From: Verrucomicrobiaceae bacterium
GTDB lineage: Bacteria > Verrucomicrobiota > Verrucomicrobiia > Verrucomicrobiales > Verrucomicrobiaceae
Assembly: GCA_015075365.1 (NCBI GenBank)
Contig: JABTUN010000001.1
Location: 806,001 to 870,000, forward strand
Direction of reading: 5' to 3'
DNA length: 64,000 bases
Translations under genes and position numbers: made by a program
Shown: one piece after another, positions 46,964-55,495 of the stretch
Layout of the letters: every line of letters begins with the position of its first letter
Numbering within the stretch: position 1 is the first letter of the stretch
Notes under the pieces: generated by a model
The model's input: the letters and a program-made list of their open reading frames with translations, nothing else
What the model was told of the DNA's origin: nothing
Database searches by the model: none

Positions 46964-49900
46964 ATGAATGGGCCGCGCATGAGTTCCATAGCCAAACCGC
47001 CCCCCAAACAAGCCGCGTCAAAGGGCGGCGAGGCGGCGCTGCCATGGTGGTCGATGAAGCGGTGGGAACACTTCTGGAAGAAGCAGACGGCGGAGCAAGC
47101 CGCCGCCGCGGCGACGGCCAACACGATGCTGCCGGTGCTCATCGAGGTCTTCGCCGCCTTCAGCAAGCTGGACGGCAGCATCGAGGAGGAGGACGTGGAG
47201 TCCAGCCTGGGCTACCTGCGCTACGATTATCCCGAAGCGATCTACGCCGACATGCGCCGCCTCTATTTTGAGGCGCTGCAGCAGCCGCAGGACCTGGCGC
47301 AGCGCGCGAAGGAGCTGAGCCGCTCGCTTTCGCAGGAGCAGAAGATCCTGCTCGGCGTGCAGCTCTACCTGCTGATCTCGCGCGCGCAGCAGAATCAGCG
47401 GCAGATGGTCGAGTTCTACCTGTTCATGACGAACCTCGGCATCGCCGCCCAGGCGATCGACATCGTCTATCAGCTCAACTCGGGCGACAAGCCGCCGGAG
47501 GAGGGTTTCGCGACGAAAGGCGGCCAGCCGCTGGAGACCTTGCGCGTCGCCTCCACCGCAGGCAGCGACGTGCTGCTGCGCTCGCTGAGCGCGGAGTGCG
47601 CGGTGGCGGCCTTCCGCTTCCAAAACCTGGTCCTCCTGAAAAACGCCGGCACGAAGGACATCCTCGTGCGCAGCCGCCGCCAGCAACCGGGTGAATTTTC
47701 ACGCCTCTATCCTGGCGAGCGAGTCGTGCTGGAGGATGTCACGCTCGATTACAACGACCTCATCTCCTACTTCAACGCGAAGAAGACGCTGACCGGCACG
47801 CAGATCTACCTCACGCTCACGGAGCACGGTGACGCGGAGATCGCGCCGCACCGCGCGCGCGGGACGAATCTGCGGCTCAGCTTCGGCCTGGGTGTCACCG
47901 TGGAGGCGCTGCGCACCACGCAGGCCACGCTGAACAACATCGTGCTCAGCACAGGAACCATCGTCGAAGCCAGCATTGAGGACAAAATCATCGCGCACGG
48001 CGAGATCGAGATCGCGCTCCGGGATCTGCGCCTGCGCGCGCAGGAGTTCGGCGGCCAGTTCCGCCTGGAGGGCAGCCGGAACACCTACCTCGTCTCCAAC
48101 AAGCCCGAGCTGCTCGACGAAGGTGACATTCTTCTCTCGGAGGACACCGACGGCGAGATCCTGCTGCGCATCGAGTGCAATTACGCGCAGAAAACCGGCG
48201 TGCTGGAGGTGCTGCGCGCCTCGCGGCCGATCTATGTCGGCCAGGTGCCGGTGCGGGACCGTTTTACACTGGGCGACGGCGACACGATCACGCTGGGAGA
48301 GGGGCAGTTCCTGCGCTGCCATTTCGCCGACCGCATCATCGAGGAGGAGCGCAACACGATCCGCCAGATCGAGGTGCGCGAGCTGCAGCAACGTTTCGAC
48401 GGCCGTGACACCGCGCTCGACGGCATCAGCTTCCTCGCGCGCCGCGGGGAGATGATCTGCGTCATGGGGCCGAGCGGCTGCGGCAAAAGCACCCTGCTGC
48501 GCGTGCTCGGCGGCCAGCTCAAGCCGAAAAGCGGCGAGATCCTCATGAACGGCATGCCGCTCTACGGCAACCTGCCGAATCTAACGCCGTACGTGGCTTA
48601 CATTCCGCAGGAGGACGCGTTTGATCCGCTGCTGAAGGTGCAGGAAAACCTGGATTTCAGCGTCGCGGTGCGCTGCCCGCATCTCAAGACGGAGGAGCGT
48701 CGCAAGCGTGTCGAGGCGAAGCTGGCGGAGCTCGGCCTCGCCGACCTGCGCAAGCGCCTGGCCGGCACGCCGCAGCAGAAATTCCTCAGCGGCGGCGAGC
48801 GCAAGCGCCTCAACGCCGGCCTCGACATGATCGGCATTTCCGACGTGTATCTGTTCGACGAGCCGACCTCCGGCCTGTCATCGAAGGACAGCGAGCATGT
48901 GCTGGAGATCATCCGCAGCCTCGCGCGCAACAAGATCGTCGTCACCTCCATCCACCAGCCGAGCATGCGGCTGCTGAACATGTTCGACAAGGCGCTGCTG
49001 CTCGACAAGGGCGGCAAGATGGCCTACTTCGGCACGCCGCAGGGCATGCTGGAGTACTTCTGGCAGGTGTACCAGACGGAGACCGGCCACGGAACCGCCG
49101 CCGCCAGCCCGCCGGACAATCTCACCGCCGACTTCGTCTTCGATGTGCTCGAAACGCCGCTGCGTGACATCAGCGGTGACGTGATCCAGGAGCGCAGCGC
49201 AGACGGCCATCTCGTGGCCGCGCGCCGCTTCCCGCCGAATTTCTGGCGGGATGCGTACCAGCGCCATCTCATCATGGAAAGCATGGCCCGGCAGCAGGCC
49301 ATGCCGGGCAGCACGAACCTCATCTCCCGCCCTCGCGATGACAGCGCCAGCGCGACACGTTTCCGTGCCGCGCCGAAGCCGCCGAAGCACACGGTGCGCG
49401 AGGAGGGCATTCTGTTCGCCACCTTGCTGAAACGCGCCTTTCTCAGCAAGCTGCGCAACCGCACCAATCTCCTCACCACACTGCTGGAGGCGCCTTTGCT
49501 CGCCTGGCTGATCTCCACCGTGCTCAAATACAGCGAGGAGGAGAACTACACCTTCGCCACGGCCTACCACATCCCGACTTATCTCTTCATGAGCCTGGTC
49601 GTGGCCATGTTCCTCGGTCTCACAAACAGCGCGGACGAGATCATCCGCGACCGCCATACGCTGAACCGGGAGCGCAACCACAACCTGCGCACCTTTTACT
49701 ACCTGTGCGGCAAGGTCATCTCCCTCTCCGCCTTCGCGCTGATCCAGTGCGTGATCTACCTCATCATCGGCAACTGGGTGCTGGAGATCCGCGACATGTT
49801 CTGGGTTCATCTCTGGTGGATGTTCATGACAGCGCTCACCGGCGGCTGCCTGGGGCTGCTCATCTCCAGCATCGTCACGGACAGCCGCACGGCCGTGAAC

Positions 49901-50614
49901 GCCATCCCGCTCATCTTGATCCCGCAGATCATCCTCGGCGGCGCGCTCATCAAGTACGAGGAGATGAACCGCAACCTCGACCTCGTGTACTCCGTGCGCC
50001 GCTGGATCAAGGTGGAGCCGGGCGCGGAGGACAACACGAGCAAGCTCAAGGTGCCCTTCATCTGCCAGTTCATGCCTCTGCGCTGGTCCTACGAGGGCAT
50101 GGTCATCTCCCAGTCCAAGCTCAACCCGCTCACACGCAACCAGGACTTCCTCGACGAGCGCATCCAGGCCCTGCTGCCGCCAAAAGGCGCCAACATGACC
50201 GATGCCCAGCGCCATGAGCTCGAAATGACCAAGAACTCCCTCGCAGTCGTCTCCGGCCTCTACGCGCGCAACCCGCGCGAAGTGCGCCAGCGCCTCGGCA
50301 CGCTGCATGAGGCGGTCATCAGCGGCACGCTCGATGACAACCTGCTCAACGCCATGCGCGGCGAGGGCGACGCCGTCAGCGCCGAGGAAATCTATGTGAA
50401 CCGTAAGGTTCTCGACCTCGTGACCAAGGCGGAGATGGAGCGCGAGGACTACCGGCGCAAGGCCAGTCCGAACGTGTTCTTCGGCACGCAGAAGACTTAT
50501 TTTGACACCAAGTTCAACACCTTGTGGATCAACAGCCTCGTCATCCTCTTCACCTTCGTGATGATCATCGGAGCCTTGCAAGTCTCCCTGCGGCGCCAGC
50601 TCACACGTGTGTGA
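46964..50614 (+). CDS. giant ABCG-like ABC transporter with TerB-like and FHA-like N terminus
   Basis: A 1216-residue fusion. Residues ~45-170 form a TerB-like helical domain (VLIEVFAAFSKLDGSIEEEDVE). About 190-460 is beta-rich and FHA-like, including YVGQVPVRDRFTLGDGDTITLG. The ATPase follows: Walker A GPSGCGKS near residue 502, signature LSGGERKRLNAGL, Walker B VYLFDEPTSGLSS, switch SIHQPS. An ABCG/ABC2-type membrane domain (TYLFMSLVVAMFLGLTNSADE, GGCLGLLISSIVTDS) and a C-terminal helix complete it. Order ATPase-then-membrane is that of the ABCG half-transporters. The start ATG 46964 or 46979 is uncertain. Substrate unknown. Confidence 0.88.
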   Translation: MNGPRMSSIAKPPPKQAASKGGEAALPWWSMKRWEHFWKKQTAEQAAAAATANTMLPVLIEVFAAFSKLDGSIEEEDVESSLGYLRYDYPEAIYADMRRLYFEALQQPQDLAQRAKELSRSLSQEQKILLGVQLYLLISRAQQNQRQMVEFYLFMTNLGIAAQAIDIVYQLNSGDKPPEEGFATKGGQPLETLRVASTAGSDVLLRSLSAECAVAAFRFQNLVLLKNAGTKDILVRSRRQQPGEFSRLYPGERVVLEDVTLDYNDLISYFNAKKTLTGTQIYLTLTEHGDAEIAPHRARGTNLRLSFGLGVTVEALRTTQATLNNIVLSTGTIVEASIEDKIIAHGEIEIALRDLRLRAQEFGGQFRLEGSRNTYLVSNKPELLDEGDILLSEDTDGEILLRIECNYAQKTGVLEVLRASRPIYVGQVPVRDRFTLGDGDTITLGEGQFLRCHFADRIIEEERNTIRQIEVRELQQRFDGRDTALDGISFLARRGEMICVMGPSGCGKSTLLRVLGGQLKPKSGEILMNGMPLYGNLPNLTPYVAYIPQEDAFDPLLKVQENLDFSVAVRCPHLKTEERRKRVEAKLAELGLADLRKRLAGTPQQKFLSGGERKRLNAGLDMIGISDVYLFDEPTSGLSSKDSEHVLEIIRSLARNKIVVTSIHQPSMRLLNMFDKALLLDKGGKMAYFGTPQGMLEYFWQVYQTETGHGTAAASPPDNLTADFVFDVLETPLRDISGDVIQERSADGHLVAARRFPPNFWRDAYQRHLIMESMARQQAMPGSTNLISRPRDDSASATRFRAAPKPPKHTVREEGILFATLLKRAFLSKLRNRTNLLTTLLEAPLLAWLISTVLKYSEEENYTFATAYHIPTYLFMSLVVAMFLGLTNSADEIIRDRHTLNRERNHNLRTFYYLCGKVISLSAFALIQCVIYLIIGNWVLEIRDMFWVHLWWMFMTALTGGCLGLLISSIVTDSRTAVNAIPLILIPQIILGGALIKYEEMNRNLDLVYSVRRWIKVEPGAEDNTSKLKVPFICQFMPLRWSYEGMVISQSKLNPLTRNQDFLDERIQALLPPKGANMTDAQRHELEMTKNSLAVVSGLYARNPREVRQRLGTLHEAVISGTLDDNLLNAMRGEGDAVSAEEIYVNRKVLDLVTKAEMEREDYRRKASPNVFFGTQKTYFDTKFNTLWINSLVILFTFVMIIGALQVSLRRQLTRV

Positions 50615-50618
50615 TCCC

Positions 50619-51152
50619 ATGCCCGCCGAAGCCACACGCCTCGTCCTCAACCACGACACCTACGAGGTCGTGCTCCAGGGCATCATTCCGGCGGCGAAAC
50701 GAGTCCTCTGGCTCGTCACCGCGGATTTGAAGGACCTTTACACCAGCGATGGCGGTGACTTTGTGCCGCTGCTGGAGATCCTGGCCCGCAAACTCGACGA
50801 GGGTGTCGAAATCCGCCTCGTGCACGCCAAGGAGCCCGGTCCGCGTTTCCGGGAGGATTTCGACCGCTTCCCCCAGTTCCTCAAAAGCGACCGTTTCGAG
50901 CGCATTTTGTGCCCGCGCATGCACATGAAGTGCGTGATCGCCGATGGCCGCGTGGCCTATATAGGCTCCGCCAATCTCACAGGCGCGGGAATCGGCGCGA
51001 AGGGCCGGCACCGGCGCAATTTCGAGGCTGGTATTGTCACGGAGGACAAAACGATGATCCGTGGCGTGATGGAGTTCCTCGACGCCTTCTACCTCGGCGA
51101 CCACTGCGTGAAATGCCAGCGCCGCGACGTTTGCCCCGATCCCATCGCATGA
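50619..51152 (+). CDS. phospholipase-D-like protein with a single HKD motif
   Basis: A 177-residue protein with one HxKxxxxD motif (MHMKCVIADGRVAYIGSANL), as in single-HKD PLD-family nucleases or lipid enzymes that work as dimers. The C terminus has a Cys cluster (CVKCQRRDVC), which may bind zinc or iron. There is no signal peptide, so it is likely cytoplasmic. It starts 4 bases after the ABC transporter stop, and its own stop overlaps the following SDR start. Confidence 0.82.
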   Translation: MPAEATRLVLNHDTYEVVLQGIIPAAKRVLWLVTADLKDLYTSDGGDFVPLLEILARKLDEGVEIRLVHAKEPGPRFREDFDRFPQFLKSDRFERILCPRMHMKCVIADGRVAYIGSANLTGAGIGAKGRHRRNFEAGIVTEDKTMIRGVMEFLDAFYLGDHCVKCQRRDVCPDPIA

Positions 51153-51796
51153 GAGCGCTCATCACCGGCGGCGAGGGCGATCTGGCCCGGCACATTCGCG
51201 CGGAACTCGAATCTGCGGGCTGGGATGTGCTCGCACCCGGCCGCGCGGAGCTCGATGTCCTCGATCCCAAGGGCTGCTTCGCGCAAATCGACCGGCTCGA
51301 CCTGCTCATCAACAACGCCGGGCTCTGCCGCGATGCCCCGCTGTCCAAAATGAGCGGCGATGATTTCGATGCCGTGCTCGATGTGAGTCTGAAAGGCGCG
51401 TTTCTTTGCACACAGGCCGCGCTGAAGCTCATGAGCCGGCAGCGTGAGGGACACATCGTCAACATCGGCTCGTTCTCCGCGCTTGGCGGTCCCGCAGGGC
51501 AGTCGAACTACGCCGCGGCCAAGGCCGGCCTGATCGCGCTCACACAATCGACCGCCAAGGAATACGGTGCGCGCAACGTGCGCGCCAACTGCGTGCTCCC
51601 CGGCTTTCTGGAGACGAAGATGACGTGCCACCTCCTGACGGACGATGCGTGGAGACAAAACCTGCTCGCGCAGCACACGCTCGGCCGCCTGAACACGCCG
51701 CGGGACGTGGCGCGCTTCATCGTCTTCCTGCATTCGATGCCAAACGTCAGCGGACAGGTCTTCCAGCTCGACAGCCGGGTGCGCCGGACCTTGTAG
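51149..51796 (+). CDS. short-chain dehydrogenase/reductase
   Basis: A 215-residue SDR. Cofactor loop ALITGGEGDLARHI (variant of TGxxxGxG, with no second glycine in the usual place), NNAG in LLINNAGLCRD, catalytic Ser in NIGSFSALGG and Tyr-x3-Lys in NYAAAKAGL are present. The C-terminal part is short (NVSGQVFQLDSRV). It resembles FabG-type reductases, but the substrate is unknown. The ATG at 51149 overlaps the PLD stop (ATGA), showing coupling with the transporter/PLD genes. Confidence 0.87.
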   Translation: MRALITGGEGDLARHIRAELESAGWDVLAPGRAELDVLDPKGCFAQIDRLDLLINNAGLCRDAPLSKMSGDDFDAVLDVSLKGAFLCTQAALKLMSRQREGHIVNIGSFSALGGPAGQSNYAAAKAGLIALTQSTAKEYGARNVRANCVLPGFLETKMTCHLLTDDAWRQNLLAQHTLGRLNTPRDVARFIVFLHSMPNVSGQVFQLDSRVRRTL

Positions 51797-51832
51797 ATGA
51801 CAGCGCGGAGCGTTCATGATAAGAACGAAAGC

Positions 51833-53917
51833 ATGAAAAACCGCCTCTGGCCCTGGATGCTGCTCCTGCTTCTGGCAGGGCTTCTCATCCTGGTGATTTC
51901 CCGGCCTTCCGAAGATTCCGGGTCCCGGGAACAGAGCGCCAGGCATAGCCCGGCGGACAAGACCGGGGAGCAAAGCGCCGCCGCGGTGGACTCCCCCGAG
52001 GCGGGCGCCCGGTCACGCGTGGCTTCCACCATGAGCGCTGCCACCGCCGGAGGCGCACGCGTGGTCCTTCGCGAAAAACCGGCCCTCAGCGCGGAGGAGC
52101 GGGCATTTCATGCCTCACTAAGGCCGCGGCGCGTGCCTCCCAAGGAGCCCCTGCACGTGCCGGAGGGACGTCATCTGCGCCTGACGGTGAAACTGGCCGA
52201 TGAACTGGGCGCGCGGGCGGTGGACGATGACCGGCTCAGCATCACCGGGGCGGATTTGTCCGCCGTGCGTGGACTGGAGCAACTCGCGGCCGGGCAGGGC
52301 CTGCGGTTTCGCCGGGTACAAACGGCCAGTGACGAGGCGTTGGCCGATCTGACCCGGCGCGCGGCCCGCCGCAGCGGCGTGGCGCAGCCGGACCTCGCCG
52401 CGCATGTGGAGGTGGTCGCCGCGCAAAACGCGCGTGAGGACCTGATCGTGCTCGCACGGCAGCTTCATGCGTTACCGGAAATTGAGTATGCGGAACTGGA
52501 GTCGCTCGACCGGCCTCCGCCGCCTCCTGCGGTGGACATCGAACCGCCGACACCGCTGCTGGTAGGGAACCAGACGTATCGCGGCGCCACCTCGGGCGTG
52601 AATGTGGACCACGTCTGGAACACCTACGGCATCCGCGGTGACGCCAGCCTGCGCGTGACGGACTGCGAGTACGAATACAATCCGGATCACGAGGATCTGA
52701 GCGGACTGGTGCAGATGCAGCCGAACGTCGTCTCCATGTACACCGCCTTTGGTCATCACCACGGCACGGCGGTGCTGGGCATCCTCGCCTCCGGCTGGAA
52801 CGCCTACGGCACCACGGGGAGCGTGCCGGAGTGTGTGACCCGTTTTTACCCGGAGTACTCCACGCTCACCACCGGTTTCCAAAGCCGCACAGCCTGTGTG
52901 ACGGCCGCCATCGCCGACTCTGCGGCGGGTGACATCGTGGTGCTGGAGATGCAGGCGGACGGGCCGGCCACCGGCTCGTCCGACTATGTCCCGGCGGAGT
53001 GGGCGCTCAGTGTGTGGAATGCGGTGAAGGCCGGTAGTGACGCCGGCATCATCACCATCGCGGCGGGGGGGAACGGCAACCAGAACCTCGACAACAGCTC
53101 GCTTTTCAGCGCTTACAACGCCCGCGGAGACAGCGGCGCCGTCATCGTGGGCGCCGGCACCTCCGCACGGGTGAGAAGCAGCTTCAGCACGCATGGCTCA
53201 CGAGTGAATGTGCAGGGGTGGGGCGGCGGCGTGTTCACAACCGGCTACTTCTCCTATGCCCAGTACGGATCGGACGTAAATCAAGGCTACACCGCGAATT
53301 TCAGCGGCACAAGCAGCGCCACGCCCATCGTCACCTCGGCGGCTGCCTTGCTGCAATCCGTGGCGATCAAGATCCTCGGCATCCGCCTCTCGCCCGCCGA
53401 GCTGCGCAGCATCCTGGTGAACACCGGGCGTGCGCAAACAGGGGCCGATGCCGCCACCGCGCCGATCGGGCCGCTGCCTGAGCTTCAGGCGGCGGTGAAC
53501 GCCCTGCTCACCGCGCATCCGCCTTCCTTCAGCACGCTGGAAAGCTGGGGACATTACCATTTTGGCACCGCCACGCCTGATCTGGCGGCCGACACGGACA
53601 GCGACGGCGTGCGGGACCTGCTCGAATACATCCTGGGCACCCATCCCAAGGCGCGTTCGGCGGCGGAGCTGGATCGTCTGCCAAAAGTCATCGCCTCCAG
53701 TCCCTCCACGGTCACGTTTCAGTTCCACCAGCCTGCAGCGAGAACCGGGGCCGCCTGGACGGTGCAACAGTCCGTTTCCTTGTCCACGCCATCCTGGCAA
53801 AACCTTGTGCATGGTGTGAACGGCGTCTCCATCACCCGCAGTGGGGACCTGATCAACGTGACCGTGCCTGCCGGCACGCAGCCGAAATTCATCCGCCTGC
53901 AAGTGACCGCCAACTGA
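51833..53917 (+). CDS. secreted subtilisin-like (S8) serine protease
   Basis: A 694-residue exported protease with a hydrophobic leader (LWPWMLLLLLAGLLILVI). The triad is visible: Asp277 in RVTDCEYEYNPDHEDL (a non-standard DCE in place of the usual D-T/S-G), His310 in HHHGTAVLGILAS and Ser494 in FSGTSSATP. An N-terminal ~220 residues act as pro-region. The C terminus has a Ca-binding-like DTDSDGVRDLLEYILGTHP, common at the ends of Verrucomicrobia exported proteins, and a beta domain. An upstream ATG at 51797 is possible, but 51833 fits the signal peptide. Confidence 0.87.
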   Translation: MKNRLWPWMLLLLLAGLLILVISRPSEDSGSREQSARHSPADKTGEQSAAAVDSPEAGARSRVASTMSAATAGGARVVLREKPALSAEERAFHASLRPRRVPPKEPLHVPEGRHLRLTVKLADELGARAVDDDRLSITGADLSAVRGLEQLAAGQGLRFRRVQTASDEALADLTRRAARRSGVAQPDLAAHVEVVAAQNAREDLIVLARQLHALPEIEYAELESLDRPPPPPAVDIEPPTPLLVGNQTYRGATSGVNVDHVWNTYGIRGDASLRVTDCEYEYNPDHEDLSGLVQMQPNVVSMYTAFGHHHGTAVLGILASGWNAYGTTGSVPECVTRFYPEYSTLTTGFQSRTACVTAAIADSAAGDIVVLEMQADGPATGSSDYVPAEWALSVWNAVKAGSDAGIITIAAGGNGNQNLDNSSLFSAYNARGDSGAVIVGAGTSARVRSSFSTHGSRVNVQGWGGGVFTTGYFSYAQYGSDVNQGYTANFSGTSSATPIVTSAAALLQSVAIKILGIRLSPAELRSILVNTGRAQTGADAATAPIGPLPELQAAVNALLTAHPPSFSTLESWGHYHFGTATPDLAADTDSDGVRDLLEYILGTHPKARSAAELDRLPKVIASSPSTVTFQFHQPAARTGAAWTVQQSVSLSTPSWQNLVHGVNGVSITRSGDLINVTVPAGTQPKFIRLQVTAN

Positions 53918-53934
53918 AGCGGCCTTGCGACAGC

Positions 53935-54975
53935 TCAGGCCAGCCCCAGCTCGCGTTTCACGATCTCCACACCCGCGCACATGTTCGCGAGCTTCTTCTT
54001 CGCCGCCCAGCGCGCGGTTTGGGAGAGGCCGCAGTCGGGAGCGAAGACGAGTTTGTCAGCTGGCGCATGCTTCAGGCAGGCGCGGACGGCATCAGCGATC
54101 TGCTCGGGCGTTTCGATGTGGTAACTTTTCACGTCGATGATGCCGACGGCGACATCGTAGCGCTCGGACATCGGTTGGATGACCTCCAGCTCGGCGTATT
54201 CGCGGTTCGCCATCTCGACGTGAACTTCGTCGCAGTGGAGATCGAGGAAGGCGGGGAAGAGCGGCGCATATTTGCGCCAGCCGACGGGATGGCCTTTGAA
54301 ATTGCCAAAGCAAAGGTGCGTGCAGATGCGCGCCTTGCCGTAACCGCTGGCGACGGTTCGGTTGAAGATGTCCACGAAGCGTTTCGTGTCCTCACGGTAG
54401 CCGTAGCAGCTCATGCTGGGCTCATCGACGCAGATTTCCTCCGCGCCCGCGGCGACGAGATCGGCGATCTCCTGGTGAACGATGGGCAAAAGGGCCTCGG
54501 TGATGGCGTAGCGGTCTTTGTATTGTGCATTTGGCGAAAGTCGGCCGCTGAGCGTGTAGGGGCCGGGGACGGAGACTTTGAGGCGTTTGCCCGTGTGGGC
54601 CGCGAGACGCTTCAAACGCTGAAATTCCTCCACCGCGCCGAGTCCGCGCGGTGCACGGAGTTCGCCGACGATCTCGTGCTTGCCACGCTGATCGTGTGCT
54701 GGCGGTCCAAAGCGTCGCGGACTGGCCGGCTCGAGCGCGATGCCCTCGATGAAGCCGTAGAAGCTCAAATTGAAGTCGAAACGCGTCTGCTCGCCATCCG
54801 TGATGACATCCAGCCCGGCGGCAATTTGATCCTGAATGGCCACCTGCGCCGCATCATCCTGCATTTCAGCGATGTCGGCTGTTCCGAAGCTGCCGAGGTG
54901 CTGCGCGGAGAATTCAAGCCAGCCCGGAAACGGATAGCTGCCGATGACGGAGGTGCGAAGCGGTTGGGATTTCAT
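53935..54975 (-). CDS. MetE C-domain-like cobalamin-independent methyltransferase
   Basis: A 346-residue protein homologous to the C-terminal domain of MetE (vitamin B12-independent methionine synthase). The N terminus RTSVIGSYPFPGWL, ITDGEQTRFDF, the zinc region CTHLCFGNFKG, VEMANREYAEL and FAPDCGLSQTARWAA carry the expected His/Cys/Glu/Cys ligands. It lacks the N-terminal half of full MetE, as in the short archaeal/bacterial paralogues whose methyl donor differs. Start 54975 is chosen for the family N terminus. Two palindromes lie about 100 bases upstream. Confidence 0.88.
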   Translation of the reverse strand: MKSQPLRTSVIGSYPFPGWLEFSAQHLGSFGTADIAEMQDDAAQVAIQDQIAAGLDVITDGEQTRFDFNLSFYGFIEGIALEPASPRRFGPPAHDQRGKHEIVGELRAPRGLGAVEEFQRLKRLAAHTGKRLKVSVPGPYTLSGRLSPNAQYKDRYAITEALLPIVHQEIADLVAAGAEEICVDEPSMSCYGYREDTKRFVDIFNRTVASGYGKARICTHLCFGNFKGHPVGWRKYAPLFPAFLDLHCDEVHVEMANREYAELEVIQPMSERYDVAVGIIDVKSYHIETPEQIADAVRACLKHAPADKLVFAPDCGLSQTARWAAKKKLANMCAGVEIVKRELGLA

Positions 54976-55074
54976 GGTCGTAACTGCAATAACACGAGCG
55001 CAAACGGCGCTGCCACGTGCGAGCCGCAAAGGACAACCGCTCAGGCGGAAAGGTGCAATTGATCATCTGCTCTC

Positions 55075-55113
55075 ATGAATAAATGCTTATTCATATCGCG
55101 ATGAATGTTCATC
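55075..55113. promoter_or_regulatory. double palindrome upstream of the MetE-like gene
   Basis: ATGAATAA-ATGC-TTATTCAT (55075-55094) is a perfect 8-bp dyad, and GATGAA-TG-TTCATC (55100-55113) a perfect 6-bp dyad follows 5 bases on. They share ATGAAT/TTCAT half-sites. They lie 100-138 bases before the methyltransferase start, fitting an ArsR- or MetR-type operator (inference; no regulator is nearby). Confidence 0.55.
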
Positions 55114-55495
55114 CCATTTAGAGGCGAAATCGAGTGGGAAAAATTAGCGCCTAACCCCCATGAAGGGTGTCAAGCGTGGAAGTCCGCATGAGGTTGTTGG
55201 TTGATGTTACATGGTGTGCGTGGTTTTGAAGTTCATTGGTTCTTTGGAGACGCTTCCTCTTCGTGATCGCGTGAAGTGCCCTTCACGGACTTATACTCCC
55301 ATCCATGCGTGTCAGTGAGTGACAGCATCAGTTGACTTATGCAGTCGTGTGAAGAGGAACGTGGCCCAGTCTCATCTATGGCGTCGAGCGCGGTTCCCCG
55401 GCTCAGGTTAGGCTCCAGACGTGGGCCGCGTTCCAAAGGGTTCATGGTGTCTTGTCGGTGCTCCTTGCGGAGCAAACTTTTGGTGATGTCGCGTG
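55114..55495. other. non-coding stretch between the MetE-like promoter and the transposase
   Basis: This region and the 138 bases before it make a 520-base gap without a convincing gene. The part nearest the transposase (roughly 55250-55495, transcribed on the minus strand) is its long 3' non-coding flank. In IS1111-group IS110 elements such a flank encodes a structured guide (seek/bridge) RNA. The block around 55370-55440 (GACTGGGCCACGTTCC, and CCGGGGAACCGCG on the minus strand) recalls the conserved core of those elements. The element boundary cannot be fixed by eye. Confidence 0.4.

Noticed and set aside
48878..50659. 593-codon minus-strand open frame
   Set aside because: Antisense to the ABC transporter ATPase and membrane domain. 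No family motif.
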